Of a stretch of DNA of 64,000 nucleotides, positions 23,213 through 34,159 are shown piece by piece. The notes beneath the pieces are model-generated. The model was not told the origin of the DNA. It saw only the letters and a list, made by a program, of their open reading frames with translations, and searched no databases. The position numbers were made by a program, and so were the translations under genes. Origin of the DNA: Congeria kusceri (taxonomy: Eukaryota > Mollusca > Bivalvia > Myida > Dreissenidae); assembly GCA_027627225.1 (NCBI GenBank), contig CM051026.1:4828415-4892414 (forward strand), given 5' to 3'. Numbering within the stretch: position 1 is the first letter of the stretch; the number at the start of each line of letters is the position of its first letter.

Positions 23213-25455
23213 AGCTCACCTGAGCACAACATGCCCATGGTGAACTTTTGTGATCGCCTTTTGTCAGTCGTGAATCGTTCGTCATCAATATGAACCTTGT
23301 GAAGACTCTAGAGGCCACATTTATTGGCCAATCTTCATGAAACTTGCTCAGAACATTTGTCCCAATGATATCTCGGACGAGTTCGAAACTGGATCATGTA
23401 GTGTAAAAAACTAGATCACTAGTCAAGTTGAAAAAAAGCTTGTGAACACTCCAGAAGTCACATTTCTTGCCCAATCAACATTAATCTTGCTCTGATCATT
23501 TGTTTTTATCTCACCTGAGCACAACATGCTCATGGTGAGCTTTTGTGATCGCCATTTGTGCATCGTGCGTCGTTAACATTTACCTTGTGAACACCCTAGA
23601 GGCCACATTTATTGTACAATCTTCATGAAACTTGCCCAGAATATTTGCTCTAATGATATCTCGGACAAGTTTGAAACTGGGTCATGTGGGGTCAAAAACT
23701 AGGTCACTAGGTCAAATTGATTAAAAAGCTTGTGAACACTCTTGAAATCATATTTTTTACCCAATCTTCTAGAAACTTGCGCAGAACATTTGCTTTAATA
23801 ATAGTTGAGTACGCAACTGGGTCACGTGGGGTAAAAAAATATATCACCAGGCCATATTGAAGAAAAAGCTTGTGAACACTCTAGAGGCCTCATTTGTAGC
23901 CCAATCATCAAGTCACCAGGGCAAATTTAAGAAAAAAGCTTGTGAATACTCTAGATGCCACATTTATAAGCCAATCATCATGAAACTTGCTCAGAACATT
24001 TGTCCAAATGATATCTGAGACACATTCGAAACCAGGTCACATGGGGTCAAAAGCTAGGTCACCAGGCCAAATTGAAAAAGAAGCTTGTGAACACTCTAGA
24101 GGTCACATTTTTTGCCAAATCTTCATGAAACTTGCTCAGAACAGTAGTTCCTTAGCCTCTCAGGTGAGCGACCTAGGCTTTATGGCAATCTTGTTATGAT
24201 ATCACGGCCTAGTTCAAAATGGTTCCTCTCCGTTGAAAAACATGGCCGCCAGGGGGCTGAGCAGTTTTTCTTATATGGCTTTAGAAAAAGCTTGTGAACA
24301 CTGTAGGAGTCACATCTTTTACCCAATCATCATGAAACTTGCTCAGAACATTTGTTCTTATGATATCTCAGCTGAGTTCAAAAATGGTTCCGCTTCATTG
24401 AAAAACATGGCCGCCAGGGGGCCAGGCAGTTTTCTTTATATGGCTGTATTGAAAACTTTAAAAAGCTTGTAAACACTCAAGAAGCCACATTTATTGCCCA
24501 CTCTTTATGAAACTTGCACAGAATATTTGTTCTAATGATATCTCAGACGAGTTCCAAACTGGGTCATGTGGAGTCAAAAACTAGATCACTAGGCCAAATT
24601 GAATAAAAAGCTTTTGAACACTCTTGACGTCATATTGTTTACCCAATTTTCTTGAAACTCGCTCAGAACATTGGTTTCTATAATATCTTGGACGAGTTCA
24701 CTAGGGCAAATTGAAGAGCATGCTTGTGAACACTCTAGAAGTCACAATATTCTTGAAACTTGTTAAATGATTTCACGGACGAGTTTGAAACTAGCTCATG
24801 TCGGGTCAAAAACTAGGTCACCATGACAAAATGAAAATATAGCATGTGAATACTCTAGATGCCACATTTATAGCCCAGTCGTCATGAAACATGCTAAGAA
24901 CATTTGTCCAAATGATATCTGGGACACGTTCGAAACTGGTCAATTTTTTCCTATATTTTTGCGAAATTTGGTCAGTCACAAGCCTGAAATTGGTCCATGA
25001 ACAGTATATCAGGAACCTATATGTTGATTTTTTTCTTGCTTGCTTCGCTCGCATCAAACTTAAATACTCAGATTATTGTTAGGTCATAGCATACATGTCT
25101 CAGTTGCCAATTGATGAGCATGAACATGTTTAGCAAATAATTTGTTCATTAAAACACAAGCTGAAAGATTTATCAGGCTAGAATATGATCCCATATTTTC
25201 ATTTAAATGAAGTATTTTTACCATAAAATTCCTATATTTTGTCCAAAAATCTTCAAAAGGTCCTATATGTTAGGTGAAAATATTCCTATATTGTTCCTAT
25301 ATTTTCTGTACAACTTGGTCACAAGCAAAATTGCGAAAAAAAGCTTGTGAACACTAGAGGCCATATTTTTAGCCGAATCATCATAAAACTTGCTCAGAAC
25401 AGTAGTTCCTTAGCCCCTCAGGTGAGCGACCTAGGGCCTTATGGCTCTCTTGTTT
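23213..25455 (+). mobile_element. Second GCTCACCTGAG repeat, carrying a nested copy
   Basis: Opens agctcacctgagcacaacat and closes cccctcaggtgagcgaccta then atggctctcttgttt. Units are as in the 19.7-kb copy. A complete younger copy (23509-24196) interrupts it. About 24925-25320 is foreign to the family (tcctatatttt repeated), a further insert. Confidence 0.75.
23509..24196 (+). mobile_element. Nested GCTCACCTGAG repeat, short form
   Basis: A compact member of about 690 bases with both ends (ctcacctgagcacaacatgc, and ctctcaggtgagcgacctag then caatcttgtta). On its left the older copy stops at 'catttgtttttat' and on its right resumes at 'atgatatcacgg', which together restore the family phrase 'catttgttcttatgatatc'. 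That is good evidence of an insertion of the family into itself. Confidence 0.75.
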
Positions 25456-25967
25456 TTCTTTTCTTTCTTTTTTCTAAATACTTTTCTTGTTATTATACTT
25501 GTGTTTTTTAATTCCGATGCTTAAATCTGTCAAGTTAAGACATTTAATTTCATACTTCAAAAAATGCGAAAATCTGTGAACAAGTCCCTTTAATTACATG
25601 CAGTTAAAGTAGCATATACTAAAAATGAGTTAGCCTGTAAAGTATGAAACAAAAGGTAACTCTTAATTCAAATTTTTAAAATTATTCTTATTATATGAAA
25701 CAACAAAATTTGATTGCACATGCAGGTTTGACACGACATGTCGCAGAAGTAAGTATTTTCTTATAGCCCTGTGTCCGTCATTATATTATCATAGATTTAT
25801 TGCGAACTTTAGGTAAATTCAATATTTTTCATTCCTAAGGATACATAGGTGTACTTGTAGATGTGTATAAAACGTTAGCTGTAAAATACTTTTATTTCAC
25901 CGTGGTCTAGTTTGCGCTGACTTTGCGATCCAATCTTTAAGACCCTATGTTAATATACTGTTTTTTG
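25456..25967. other. Gene-free spacer
   Basis: No reading frame or repeat that I can support. Confidence 0.5.
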
Positions 25968-26445
25968 TTGAGCCCGCCTGCGGTCAGCTCGACTTTGTTG
26001 ACACAATGGCAGTTCAGTGTATGTGCGTAATTGAGTGCGTCTGTCCGTCCGATCTTGTCAGGACTGTAACTTCCTCATTCATCAGGCAATTTTAAAATAA
26101 CTTGCCACAAATGTTCACCATGTGGAGATGGCGTGTCACGCGCAAGACCTGTGTCCCTAGCTCAAAGGTCAAGGTCACACTTAAAGGTCAAAGGTCAAAT
26201 ATGGGCGTAATACAGCTTGTCCGGACTGTTACTTTATCACTCATCAGGCAATTTTAAAATAAGTTACCTCAAATGGTCACCATGTGGAGATGGCATGTTG
26301 CATGCAAGACCTGTTTCACTAGCGTCAAGGTCACGCGTAGAGGTCAAAGGAGATCTGCTTGTTAGAAAATGAGATGTTAAATAACTACAATACAAGTTGC
26401 TTTATTGACAATGGGCTCGACATTTTGCCAACAGGCATCTAGTTT
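25968..26445 (+). repeat. Dispersed repeat with GTTGAGCCC / GGGCTCGAC ends
   Basis: Starts ttgttgagcccgcctgcggt and ends atgggctcgacattttgcca then caggcatctagttta. Two internal units share gtcaaggtcac, caaaggtcaaatatggg and atcaggcaattttaaaataa and resemble the 8.44-9.65 kb tandem repeat. Same plan as the other families: short inverted ends, tandem body. Confidence 0.65.
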
Positions 26446-26544
26446 ATTTTAGAGGACAAATGTTTCTTGCAGTTTGAGTATATAACAAGGGGGGCCTTTG
26501 ATCAAGTGACATAAACCTAAATGTTGTTATGATAGAAAGTGTAT

Positions 26545-27535
26545 TCTAACATGATACTCGCTAATTTTTCTATGGGCAAAGAACAAAATTATAATTGTTG
26601 AACTACCCAATAAACGATGCAAAAAGAAGTCCCAATTCTGAGCAGAGCAGGGTAAAAAGAAGTTCCAATTATAATTGCAAAAACATACAGCCGAACCTTG
26701 TCATCTAGAAGTTGACGGGAATGCAATAGCGACTTCTAGATATACGTAGTTTGACTTATCTGAACTCGAACGTTGTGAAAGTAGCATTGGGTTACATTTA
26801 ACTGTTTATCGATGCTTACATTATGGTTGTCATTATAATGAAGATGATATTATTATTAAAATTACCGGTACTATTTTAGTATTTTATTTTATTATTACAT
26901 TTATAAATGTAACAAATGCAATTTACATTTCAGCACAAAACATAACAAGTTAAACATACACATCAAAGCATGACAAACAACTATATGAATCATAGCACAA
27001 ATAACATAGCACACATAACGAGAAAGTCACTTTTTATTTACAAAGTTATGTCTTTCTGTTTGGAGAGTGTGTTGAACAGAGTTTTTTTCTGTTGATCATG
27101 CTGCTCGAGGAATCTTCTGACTGTTCCGCCAATGCTTCCAGTGATGTCGCAATCAATGAACAAATAGTGAAATTAAAGCGCATGCAACCCAGATCAAAGA
27201 CTTTTAGCGAACACGGGTTAACATGTATGCAATGTGTGAACAACTTTGACAGGGATCTGTCATTAGGCTATTACCGGGTTTAAGCTGCAGAACGTGTTGA
27301 CACTTCGAGATAAACACGCAATAATACATGTGAAATTACAGCTAGGGAATGAAAATTTACTTCGACTTATACGATGTTTCGAGTTAAACACTTCGAGATA
27401 AAAAACAATATTTTATATGAAATAAGAAGATGGACAATCGGGAATTTGTCTCTACTTCGACTTAACCGGAAATTCGACTAAACCAAGGTCGAGATGACAA
27501 GTTTCAACTGTATGTCAAATCATGTTAGAATCAAA
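26545..27535 (+). mobile_element. 'GATACTCGC' palindromic MITE, copy C, split by a pogo-like element
   Basis: The left part (tctaacatgatactcgctaa ... attgcaaaaacata) and the right part (tatgtcaaatcatgttagaa) are contiguous in the intact copy at 40575 but are here separated by 26688-27510. After the junction this copy is truncated. Confidence 0.85.
26688..27510. mobile_element. Non-autonomous pogo/Tigger-like element, 823 bp
   Basis: Imperfect terminal inverted repeats of about 23 bases (cagccgaaccttgtcatcta and, from the other end, cagttgaaacttgtcatctc) are flanked by TA on both sides, the target duplication of Tc1/mariner-type elements; a CAG start is usual for pogo/Tigger. Sub-terminal 'cttcgagataaa' and 'tcgacttata' motifs repeat inside. 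The middle contains a 63-codon frame without similarity to any transposase I know, so it is probably a deletion derivative. Confidence 0.8.
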
Positions 27536-27564
27536 GTAGTAGGTTTTTGGCATGTATGTAATGT

Positions 27565-27760
27565 CTATAATTAGATGGAGAGGCCTGGACAGTGTGGACA
27601 CACAGACTGAATGTGACAGCCATGCACATGCGGTCAAGGGTTTGAGTCTGCATGTTAGAAAGTGCTTCATGTAGCTTCTGCACATCCCAGCTCACAGCGC
27701 TGGTGAAACATTGATGACAGAACAACACTGTGACATCTTGTTGGATTATGGTATGTGTAA
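27565..27760 (+). pseudogene. Weak relic of a thrombospondin type 1-like exon
   Basis: One frame starts A-W-T-V-W-T and continues to M-R-S-R-V before stops; a shifted frame ends C-N/D..C-like. This W..W ... R.R spacing is reminiscent of TSP1, as at 12172-12331, but weaker. It could be chance. Confidence 0.2.
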
Positions 27761-28291
27761 AATATGGATAATGTATGTGTTATATTTCTGTTTCAAACCA
27801 TTCTATTAAATTGAACATTAAGTAATTTTCTTGATGTCACAGGGTGAAAAAAGCTCTAATCAGGAGTCTTCATTGTTAAACAATTGTTAGATGTCAATGT
27901 TGTTTTAAATCCTGTGCTTGAAGCTATTTATTTTTTTGACTTGGTTGTATTGATAGCTGTGGCCTATTAAGAACCATTCAAGTACAATTATAAATAGAAC
28001 CAGTGCTTAGTGACTTTAAGAAAGATTTTGGAATACTGACATAATGAGTTGAGCTCCGAAGTTAAAGCTGGATACCTCAACAACTTTGTTTGGCGGCGGA
28101 GGCGGCCCGTTCATTTCGGAATACTGACCTAATGAATTGAGCTCCCAAGCTAAGCTGGATACCTCAACGACTTCCTCACCATGACTGAGTAATTGCATAA
28201 TGTACCTGACAATATATGCCTATTAGGTAGTGTTTTGTTAAATTTTGTTTCAAATGGCTGGTTTTACTACTCACATTTATTAAAAAATTAG

Positions 28292-28372
28292 GTTTGGAAC
28301 CTGCTTGCCTGCGCAGCCACAAGGCAGTAAAAAGTGTCCTGGCCTGGATATCTCACATGGAATATGTTACAT
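28292..28372 (+). pseudogene. Possible orphan exon or exon relic
   Basis: An 81-base segment lies between an acceptor-like aaaaaattag and a consensus donor (catag then gtaagtg). One frame is open throughout with three cysteines. Family not recognised; no partner exon found. Confidence 0.25.
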
Positions 28373-29443
28373 AGGTAAGTGCCACAATTTCATTATTTAA
28401 CATTTTTCATGTGCAAGACTGTTAATGTGTGCATTAGGCTATCTGTTGGTCAGTTTCCATCTTTGCAAAGCTTGAAAAATAATGTCAATGAGGTCTTTGC
28501 AACGAAGAAGAGAATACAAGAGGATTGATTGATTTTTTTTTTCAGTATTTCTATAGTAATTGCCCTTTATTTGGTTTTTCCTTCCAAACTTACTATTACA
28601 AACATGCATTATTTAATCACACCTACCTAAGGTAAACTGGTAAACGGGTATGTAAACTTTTTCTGATTTTAAATAGATTGTTTTCTATTATTTGATTGTC
28701 GTTGCATATTGTTTACATTAATATTTAGCTGCATAACAACAAAGTAGGAATGCAGTTCATGGGGTCCTTGTGCATACCATATCAGCTTACTGGGAGTCAC
28801 TGACAGGCCGGCAGGGTGCTGACTGGAGACACCAAATTCAAGTCTAACCAGCGGTTGACTGATACTTAGGTAAGAATTGTTCACAACTATCAGGAACACA
28901 CTACATGGCTGACAAATGTTGTCCTATAGTTTGTTCCTATTAACAATTAAGCATACTTTTTGAAGTGATTGGTAAGCTTTCGGTATAGGGAATCTCTCCT
29001 GTGTTGACCTTTGTTCAGCCAATATTGTCTTTTATCCAGAGTCAAGACCGATTATTTTAAATTCTGAAGAAACTTTAAAATATGGTGGAAGTGTTTGAAT
29101 ATGGTGGAATTGTTTGCTGATATGTCATAGAATCACTTGGTTGAAATAATCTGATGTTTTGTCTTATTTTATATTAATAAAATTTGGATAAAGATGAGGA
29201 TATAATCATTGAGAAAACTGATGCATTTTCAACACATGCTAGTGACAATAGATTGAAAGGTAATGTTCGAGTATAATTCAGTCAACGGGCGATGCTTGTT
29301 TTATCTGTGTGAAACAACACCTGTTCACAAGTATATATATCCTGTTTTCTGCACATTTGTGACCATGCATTCAAGCAACATTAGTTCAATTTATCACTCA
29401 GTTTGGTTATGTATGTAGACCCAACTTTCTAATTGCTCGGTTT
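28373..29443. other. Gene-free stretch
   Basis: A donor-like gtaag near 28870 follows a GC-richer patch (28755-28869), but no frame in it is convincing. Otherwise nothing. Confidence 0.4.
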
Positions 29444-30215
29444 TTAGCTCGACTTTTGAAGAAAAGGCAAGCTGTTCTAGTCGCCCTTGCGTCGGCGTTC
29501 GAGCTAGGTTCAAGTTTTTCTGTAAGCTTGTTTCTCAGGAATGGCTTGAGGGATTTCATTCAAACGTTTAAACATTTATTCCCCACATTAAAATGAACCT
29601 ATAGGCCAAGTTTGGTAACTCTAATTTGAAATTTGTCAAAATTATGGGCCTTTTTACACATAGAAATTTACATAAGCTATATGGACAAGTTAAAGTTTTT
29701 CGGTAAGCCGGTTTCTCAGGAATGGCTCAAGGGATTTTATTCAAACTTAGAACACTTATTTCCTATATTAAAATGAACTCATAGGCCAATTTTGATAACT
29801 CTAGTTTGAAATTTGTCAAAATTATGGGCATTTTTACACTTAAAAAGTTTGCATATAAGCTATATGGACAGGTTCAAGTTTTTCGGTGAGCTAGTTTCTC
29901 AACTTTTCGTTTCCACTCTCTAACTCGAGAACAGATTAAGCTATTGTAATGAAACTGCAAACATAGATACCTTATAGCGAGAAGGATTTTGAAATAACTT
30001 AGCACACATCTTAACCTATATGTGACAATGTGTCGCACACAAGAACCAGATGGCTACCTTAAAGGGCGAGGTCATACTTTGAGGTCAGACGTCAACATAA
30101 AGCGCCTTCTTGTCAAAATACTGACTCCTGTTTGCATCAAAGCGGTATGGGGTATCACCTTTAGTGATAGCTATAGTTTGGAGTCAAAAACTAGGTCACT
30201 AGGTCAAATAACATG
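29444..30215 (+). repeat. Fused dispersed repeats
   Basis: 29444-29900 is the tttttagctcgactttt family, 29905-29985 the 'actcgaga / cataga.acctta' family, 29990-30120 a piece of the 8.44-kb family, and 30175-30215 a scrap with actaggtcactaggtcaaat. Each piece has better copies elsewhere in the window. Confidence 0.75.
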
Positions 30216-30424
30216 ACAAGATGGTTATTACTGAAAGACTCGTGTTCATCAGAGCAACAAATGCTTCAGTTGAAATATGCTGTTTTAATAGGCCTGGCCT
30301 TTGTAGTAATCTGTGATGACAGGTAGCAGTGAACACTCTTTCAGACTGGTATCAAGGTAGTAGTCTGTTCAAACCAATTCTGTGTTCACTATAGCCAAAA
30401 TGTTTGGGATGACAAATTTGTAAT

Positions 30425-30720
30425 TCTAACATGGCACGCGCAAAATTTTCGTTGTTAAATTGCCAATAAACAACTTGAAAAAGTAGTTCGAAACTGTAAA
30501 ATATAGTTTGCATTGTAATTGCAGAATATGTTGTCAGGTCATGTAAGAATCTGAAGAATTAAAGCTTGGTCATTGTTTATCTGTAAATAAACAACAATAT
30601 TTCATTTTGATGCGCATATATTAAACCATGAGGGTTTATTTCTTGCGCATCAGAACTCAAAATCATTGTTTTTTTGCAGATAAAAACTCAAAATCGAAAA
30701 TTATTTCTTAATTGTAATTT
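30425..30720 (+). mobile_element. 'GATACTCGC' palindromic MITE, copy D
   Basis: Old, diverged copy: attctaacatgg, ttgttaaattgccaataaac, gcgcatatattaaaccatga, cgcatcagaactc and cgaaaattatttcttaatt are in family order. Confidence 0.75.
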
Positions 30721-30928
30721 CTAGTAAATCAATTAGAATATATAATAGATTGTACAATGATAAGTATCTCTGTTTTAGTCATGTTATCAAATCATTTTTA
30801 TGTCCGATTTAATCTTCCCTTAAGGTCATCTCACTTGGGCATTCAAGTAACACTCTCTTTCAGTAACAGGTTTTATTGACATTGTCATTTTATTAAATTG
30901 GTCACTAGAGGGGAGAGATTGTGTACCT

Positions 30929-31000
30929 GCCAGGTTAGCTCAGTCGGGAGAGCACTCGCCATGTAAGTGAGAGGCCCCGGGTTCGAGTCCCGGACTGGCT
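30929..31000 (+). tRNA. tRNA-like sequence with TGT in the anticodon position, probably a SINE head
   Basis: It folds into a near-complete cloverleaf: gccag/ctggc acceptor, gctc/gagc D stem, ctcgc/gtgag anticodon stem around catgtaa, and a 5-bp ccggg/cccgg T stem around ttcgagt. TGT would be Thr. But base 33 is A instead of the near-universal T and two acceptor pairs are lost, and a truncated near-identical copy lies at 42197 with the same flank (aggggagagattgtgtacct). I favour a tRNA-derived repeat. Confidence 0.45.
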
Positions 31001-31264
31001 GCACAATGTTCTCATCCTGTGACACCGCAACCACAAAAATTCATCTGTAAATCATAACAACAAAATGCAGATAGAGTAACTTTAGTATTAAAGTATTTTT
31101 GTCAGAAACTACTAGATTTTTACATAATTTTATGGAAATGTTTCCTTATGTTTTCCGAATATTTTGCACTTCAATCTCGAACTCAGTTGAGTTAAATATG
31201 GACTACATAGCATTATTGTTACGGGTTACTGGAACATTTGGCAAAAATAAAGAAAAAATGTTTA

Positions 31265-32930
31265 AAGAAGGGCAATAATCCATTTCTACATGTTAACCAA
31301 ACCAAACAATGTTTGTCTCCCTTGCTGCCATTGAAAGACAGTAGGGCCAACTTCTTTTAGAACCAATGCTAATGTGAATGGTGCAGAACTGGTGGTTCTG
31401 TTGTTGTTCAGTCCCCATGAGAGTTTATTTATCAAGCTGTCAATTCACAAATCATGTTTGCATATAGTTTCCTCATAGTGGGTTTTTGATTCAGTTTTTC
31501 TCATTTCCACTTCATTGCCTTTGACCGACACGTTTGAAAGAATGACAATCAATTGTATGTACACTCTTCCAACTATACTGGGCAAATCATTCTGGGCAAT
31601 GGTTAAGGTCTTGTTGTGTAAGGATGGGGCTGTATGTGCATTGCAACTGGGATTTTTCTGGGGAGACATGTCTTGTGAAAATGAGCATTTTCAATAAGGA
31701 ATAAATTGATCCCTCAGAAACAGCACAACCTGCATTGCAAATGGCAGTCTGGGTGTAATAGACATGGTCCTTTTGCAGTAATTGTAAATGTGTCGCCCAT
31801 GAACACTCTCTAGCATCAGAACTCAGTTTCAGAAACTAAATAAGACACATATGAGTGAAGTTGAATGATACAAAATTAGTGTTCTTATATGAATATTTTA
31901 AATTACCAGCATATTATTGCATGACATTGTAAATTTGCTAAACTTGAGGTAAAATCAATGAGTTTGCTGTCTCAGTTCTTGACCATTAAGTAAATCAAGG
32001 AGCCAGTAATTGTAAGAAACAATATTTGAACAAAAATATGTCAATACTAATCTGTCCTACTACATCATGTTCTTTTTCTTTTTAGAACAGTTTAGCATTT
32101 TTAACCAATGGTAAAATGTTCATTTATTTGGGACTACTTTCCAAGTATTTTAAAGCACATTTGGGTGGATAATACAAGTTTCCTGAACTGTTTCATTTTG
32201 GAAAACAAGCTGTGTTCGCAATAATGCAAACAAATAATATAAATAATTTGAGACTACTTCCATTACGTATGTTTGGATAATTAAGTTTCTGAAAAGTTGC
32301 CTGAGTTAAGCAGCTTTTGACAAAAAAATAGTGCTAAATAGGGCAAACTGACACTTTTTGTGGCAGTATTGTGACCAACAAAGTTAGGGTGCAGTATTTC
32401 CACTATTTGTGATAAACGGGTCCATGTAGTGGCCAAAGTACATTGGGGACTATTTGTATCTATTCAGTATTATAATCATGTTGTGAATATTTTGATTAAT
32501 TCACACATTTAGAGAAAAACTAAAGTTTACTCTAGTATCATGCATTATACTTACTCTATTTTACATGAAACTGTTCTGAAGTACATTCTTTTCCTCGATT
32601 GATGTGTTTGACTGCTACACACATCGGTGTTAGTATGAATAAGTTCAAAAGGCCTATGATTAATAAAAACACAACAAATTATATATAAATTTGCTATAAA
32701 TTATTTGTAACAGATTTGAAACAAAATTATGTGAGAATAAACAAAGCATGAGTTATTTGTTTCAATTAACAAGTAAGATTTGTTTTCATTTTAGCATGAT
32801 ATAATTACAGATGGTTTCTGAAAACTGAGTTCTACTACTCCTGATGCTAAAGAGTATTGTCAGTGTCCATGTATGCTTCGGTATAATGCCAATTATAGCC
32901 TCAGTCTGATATGTGATCCTGGATTTGTGG
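31265..32930 (+). repeat. Segmental duplication, unit 1 left part
   Basis: Collinear with 42550-44430: gggcaataatc / gggaggtaatc (31268/42557), the 'cttctttt...ttgttcaacat..tg' stretch (31345/42628), gaataaattgat.cctcagaa (31700/43196), and tggcagtattgtgaccaaca running on to gtgcagtatttccactat (32361/43694, near-identical over 45 bases), then ctgatgctaaagagtattgt (32842/44376). Non-coding in both copies. Confidence 0.85.
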
Positions 32931-33222
32931 CGGATCTGTGGTTTAGTGGTAGCGAACTGGCTTCACAACCCAGGGGTCGCAGGTTCGAGCCCCCGCTACA
33001 CCCTAACCTACTAACTGAGACGTTAACCCGAGGTGCAGTGTACTAGGTGCTTCACACCAGGCACTAAAAGACCCAGGGTCGCCTCTGCAACGGGGTGTCT
33101 CCTGTATTTTTGCACTATTCCCCGTAACCCAAATAACAAGTCTTCTGGGGGTGATGGCCCTATGGGAGAGAATCCCGGTGCACGCGAGAAATATGTACTA
33201 CACACACACACACACACATTCA
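32931..33222 (+). mobile_element. tRNA-derived SINE with (CA)n tail
   Basis: The head has an A box (gtggtttagtggtagcg), an anticodon loop ttcacaa (CAC) and a B box (ggttcgagccc). The body (gtgcagtgtactaggtgctt ... gtaacccaaataacaagtc ... gatggccctatgggag) ends in acacacacacacac. The sister region at 44.43 kb lacks it, so it inserted after the duplication. Confidence 0.8.
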
Positions 33223-33309
33223 CAATACTGGATTTTTCGTTGCTGCAGTTCGACTACTGGTTTTCAGATAAGACATATTTATTTTTTATAACTCATGTCT
33301 TGTTCATAT

Positions 33310-33570
33310 AAAAGATTGTCCTGTCAGAGAGAAAGTCCCATATCCTGGGTAGAACCAGTTCTTAATGTCTGTAAGCCAGTCCATATTCTGGTTAGAACCA
33401 GTTCTTGGTGTATGTAAAAATGACTTTCCTGAGTAGAATTGGTTCTTGGTGTCTGTTAGAAAGTCCATTTTCAGATAAGAACCAGTTTTTGGGGTGTCAA
33501 AGAAAGTCAATTTCCTGGGTAAAACCATTACTTAGTATCTGTTAAAAAGTCCTTTTCCTGGGTAGAACCA
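33310..33570 (-). repeat. Minisatellite, ~45-bp unit, minus-oriented relative to the 45.7-kb array
   Basis: About five degenerate copies of tcctgggtagaaccagttct followed by tggtgtctgttagaaagtcc. The reverse complement is the 43-bp unit of 45655-47800. The minus-strand 74-codon frame is periodic and not a gene. Confidence 0.85.
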
Positions 33571-34159
33571 TGGGAAAGTTATTATATTTTTCTCTGGGTC
33601 ATGTGTTCTACATGCAAAGAGGAATTCTACTATAAATCTGGATGAACAATTTGAAAAGATGTATCCCTGACAAGAACAAGGTCGGTGGGTCCAAGTCACA
33701 CTTAAAAATCTTTTATTAGCAAGCATAATTTTGGCCAACAAGGAAGGATTTTAAAATAAATTGACTGGGATGATGGCTGAATAAACGCCCCATTCTCCTT
33801 GCTTGGGCAGATTCTTTTGTCGCATTTTCAGTGAAAAATTCTCCAATGTTTGAAGAAGAGGCAGTTAAAAGTTTCAAATATATTAAAATTGGAATTAAAC
33901 TTAAAAATCTAATCATAATTATTGCTTGTCATTGAATAGCATTTAAATCATCTGCATATAAAAGTTAATTTTCAGTAAACATTATTCTGTTTGTTCCTCA
34001 AAATTCTCGAAATATGACAAACTTGAGCTTCTTGCAAGAACCTGGCCCCAGTCCCCCCGACTCCAGAGAGGGCCCTGAGTTGATGATGAAGAGTGCCAAA
34101 CAAGAGTTCTTGTTTGGTAAAAGATTTGTTCAATTAAGCCACCTGTTAATACATTCAGA
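33571..34159. other. Gene-free stretch
   Basis: No supported gene. Small frames on both strands near 34014-34253 overlap the start of the 27-bp array. Confidence 0.4.

Noticed and set aside
20439..24472. Series of 60-95-codon frames with similar peptides (for example 'MAARGRGSFPYMA')
   Set aside because: They recur because the underlying repeat units recur. Frames are broken differently in each unit, with no sign of selection on the protein.
27092..27283. 63-codon frame inside the pogo-like element as a transposase remnant
   Set aside because: No DDE or helix-turn-helix features could be seen; the element is best regarded as non-coding.
32931..33005. Functional tRNA-Val (CAC) gene
   Set aside because: Poor acceptor and T stem; continues directly into a SINE body with a CA tail.
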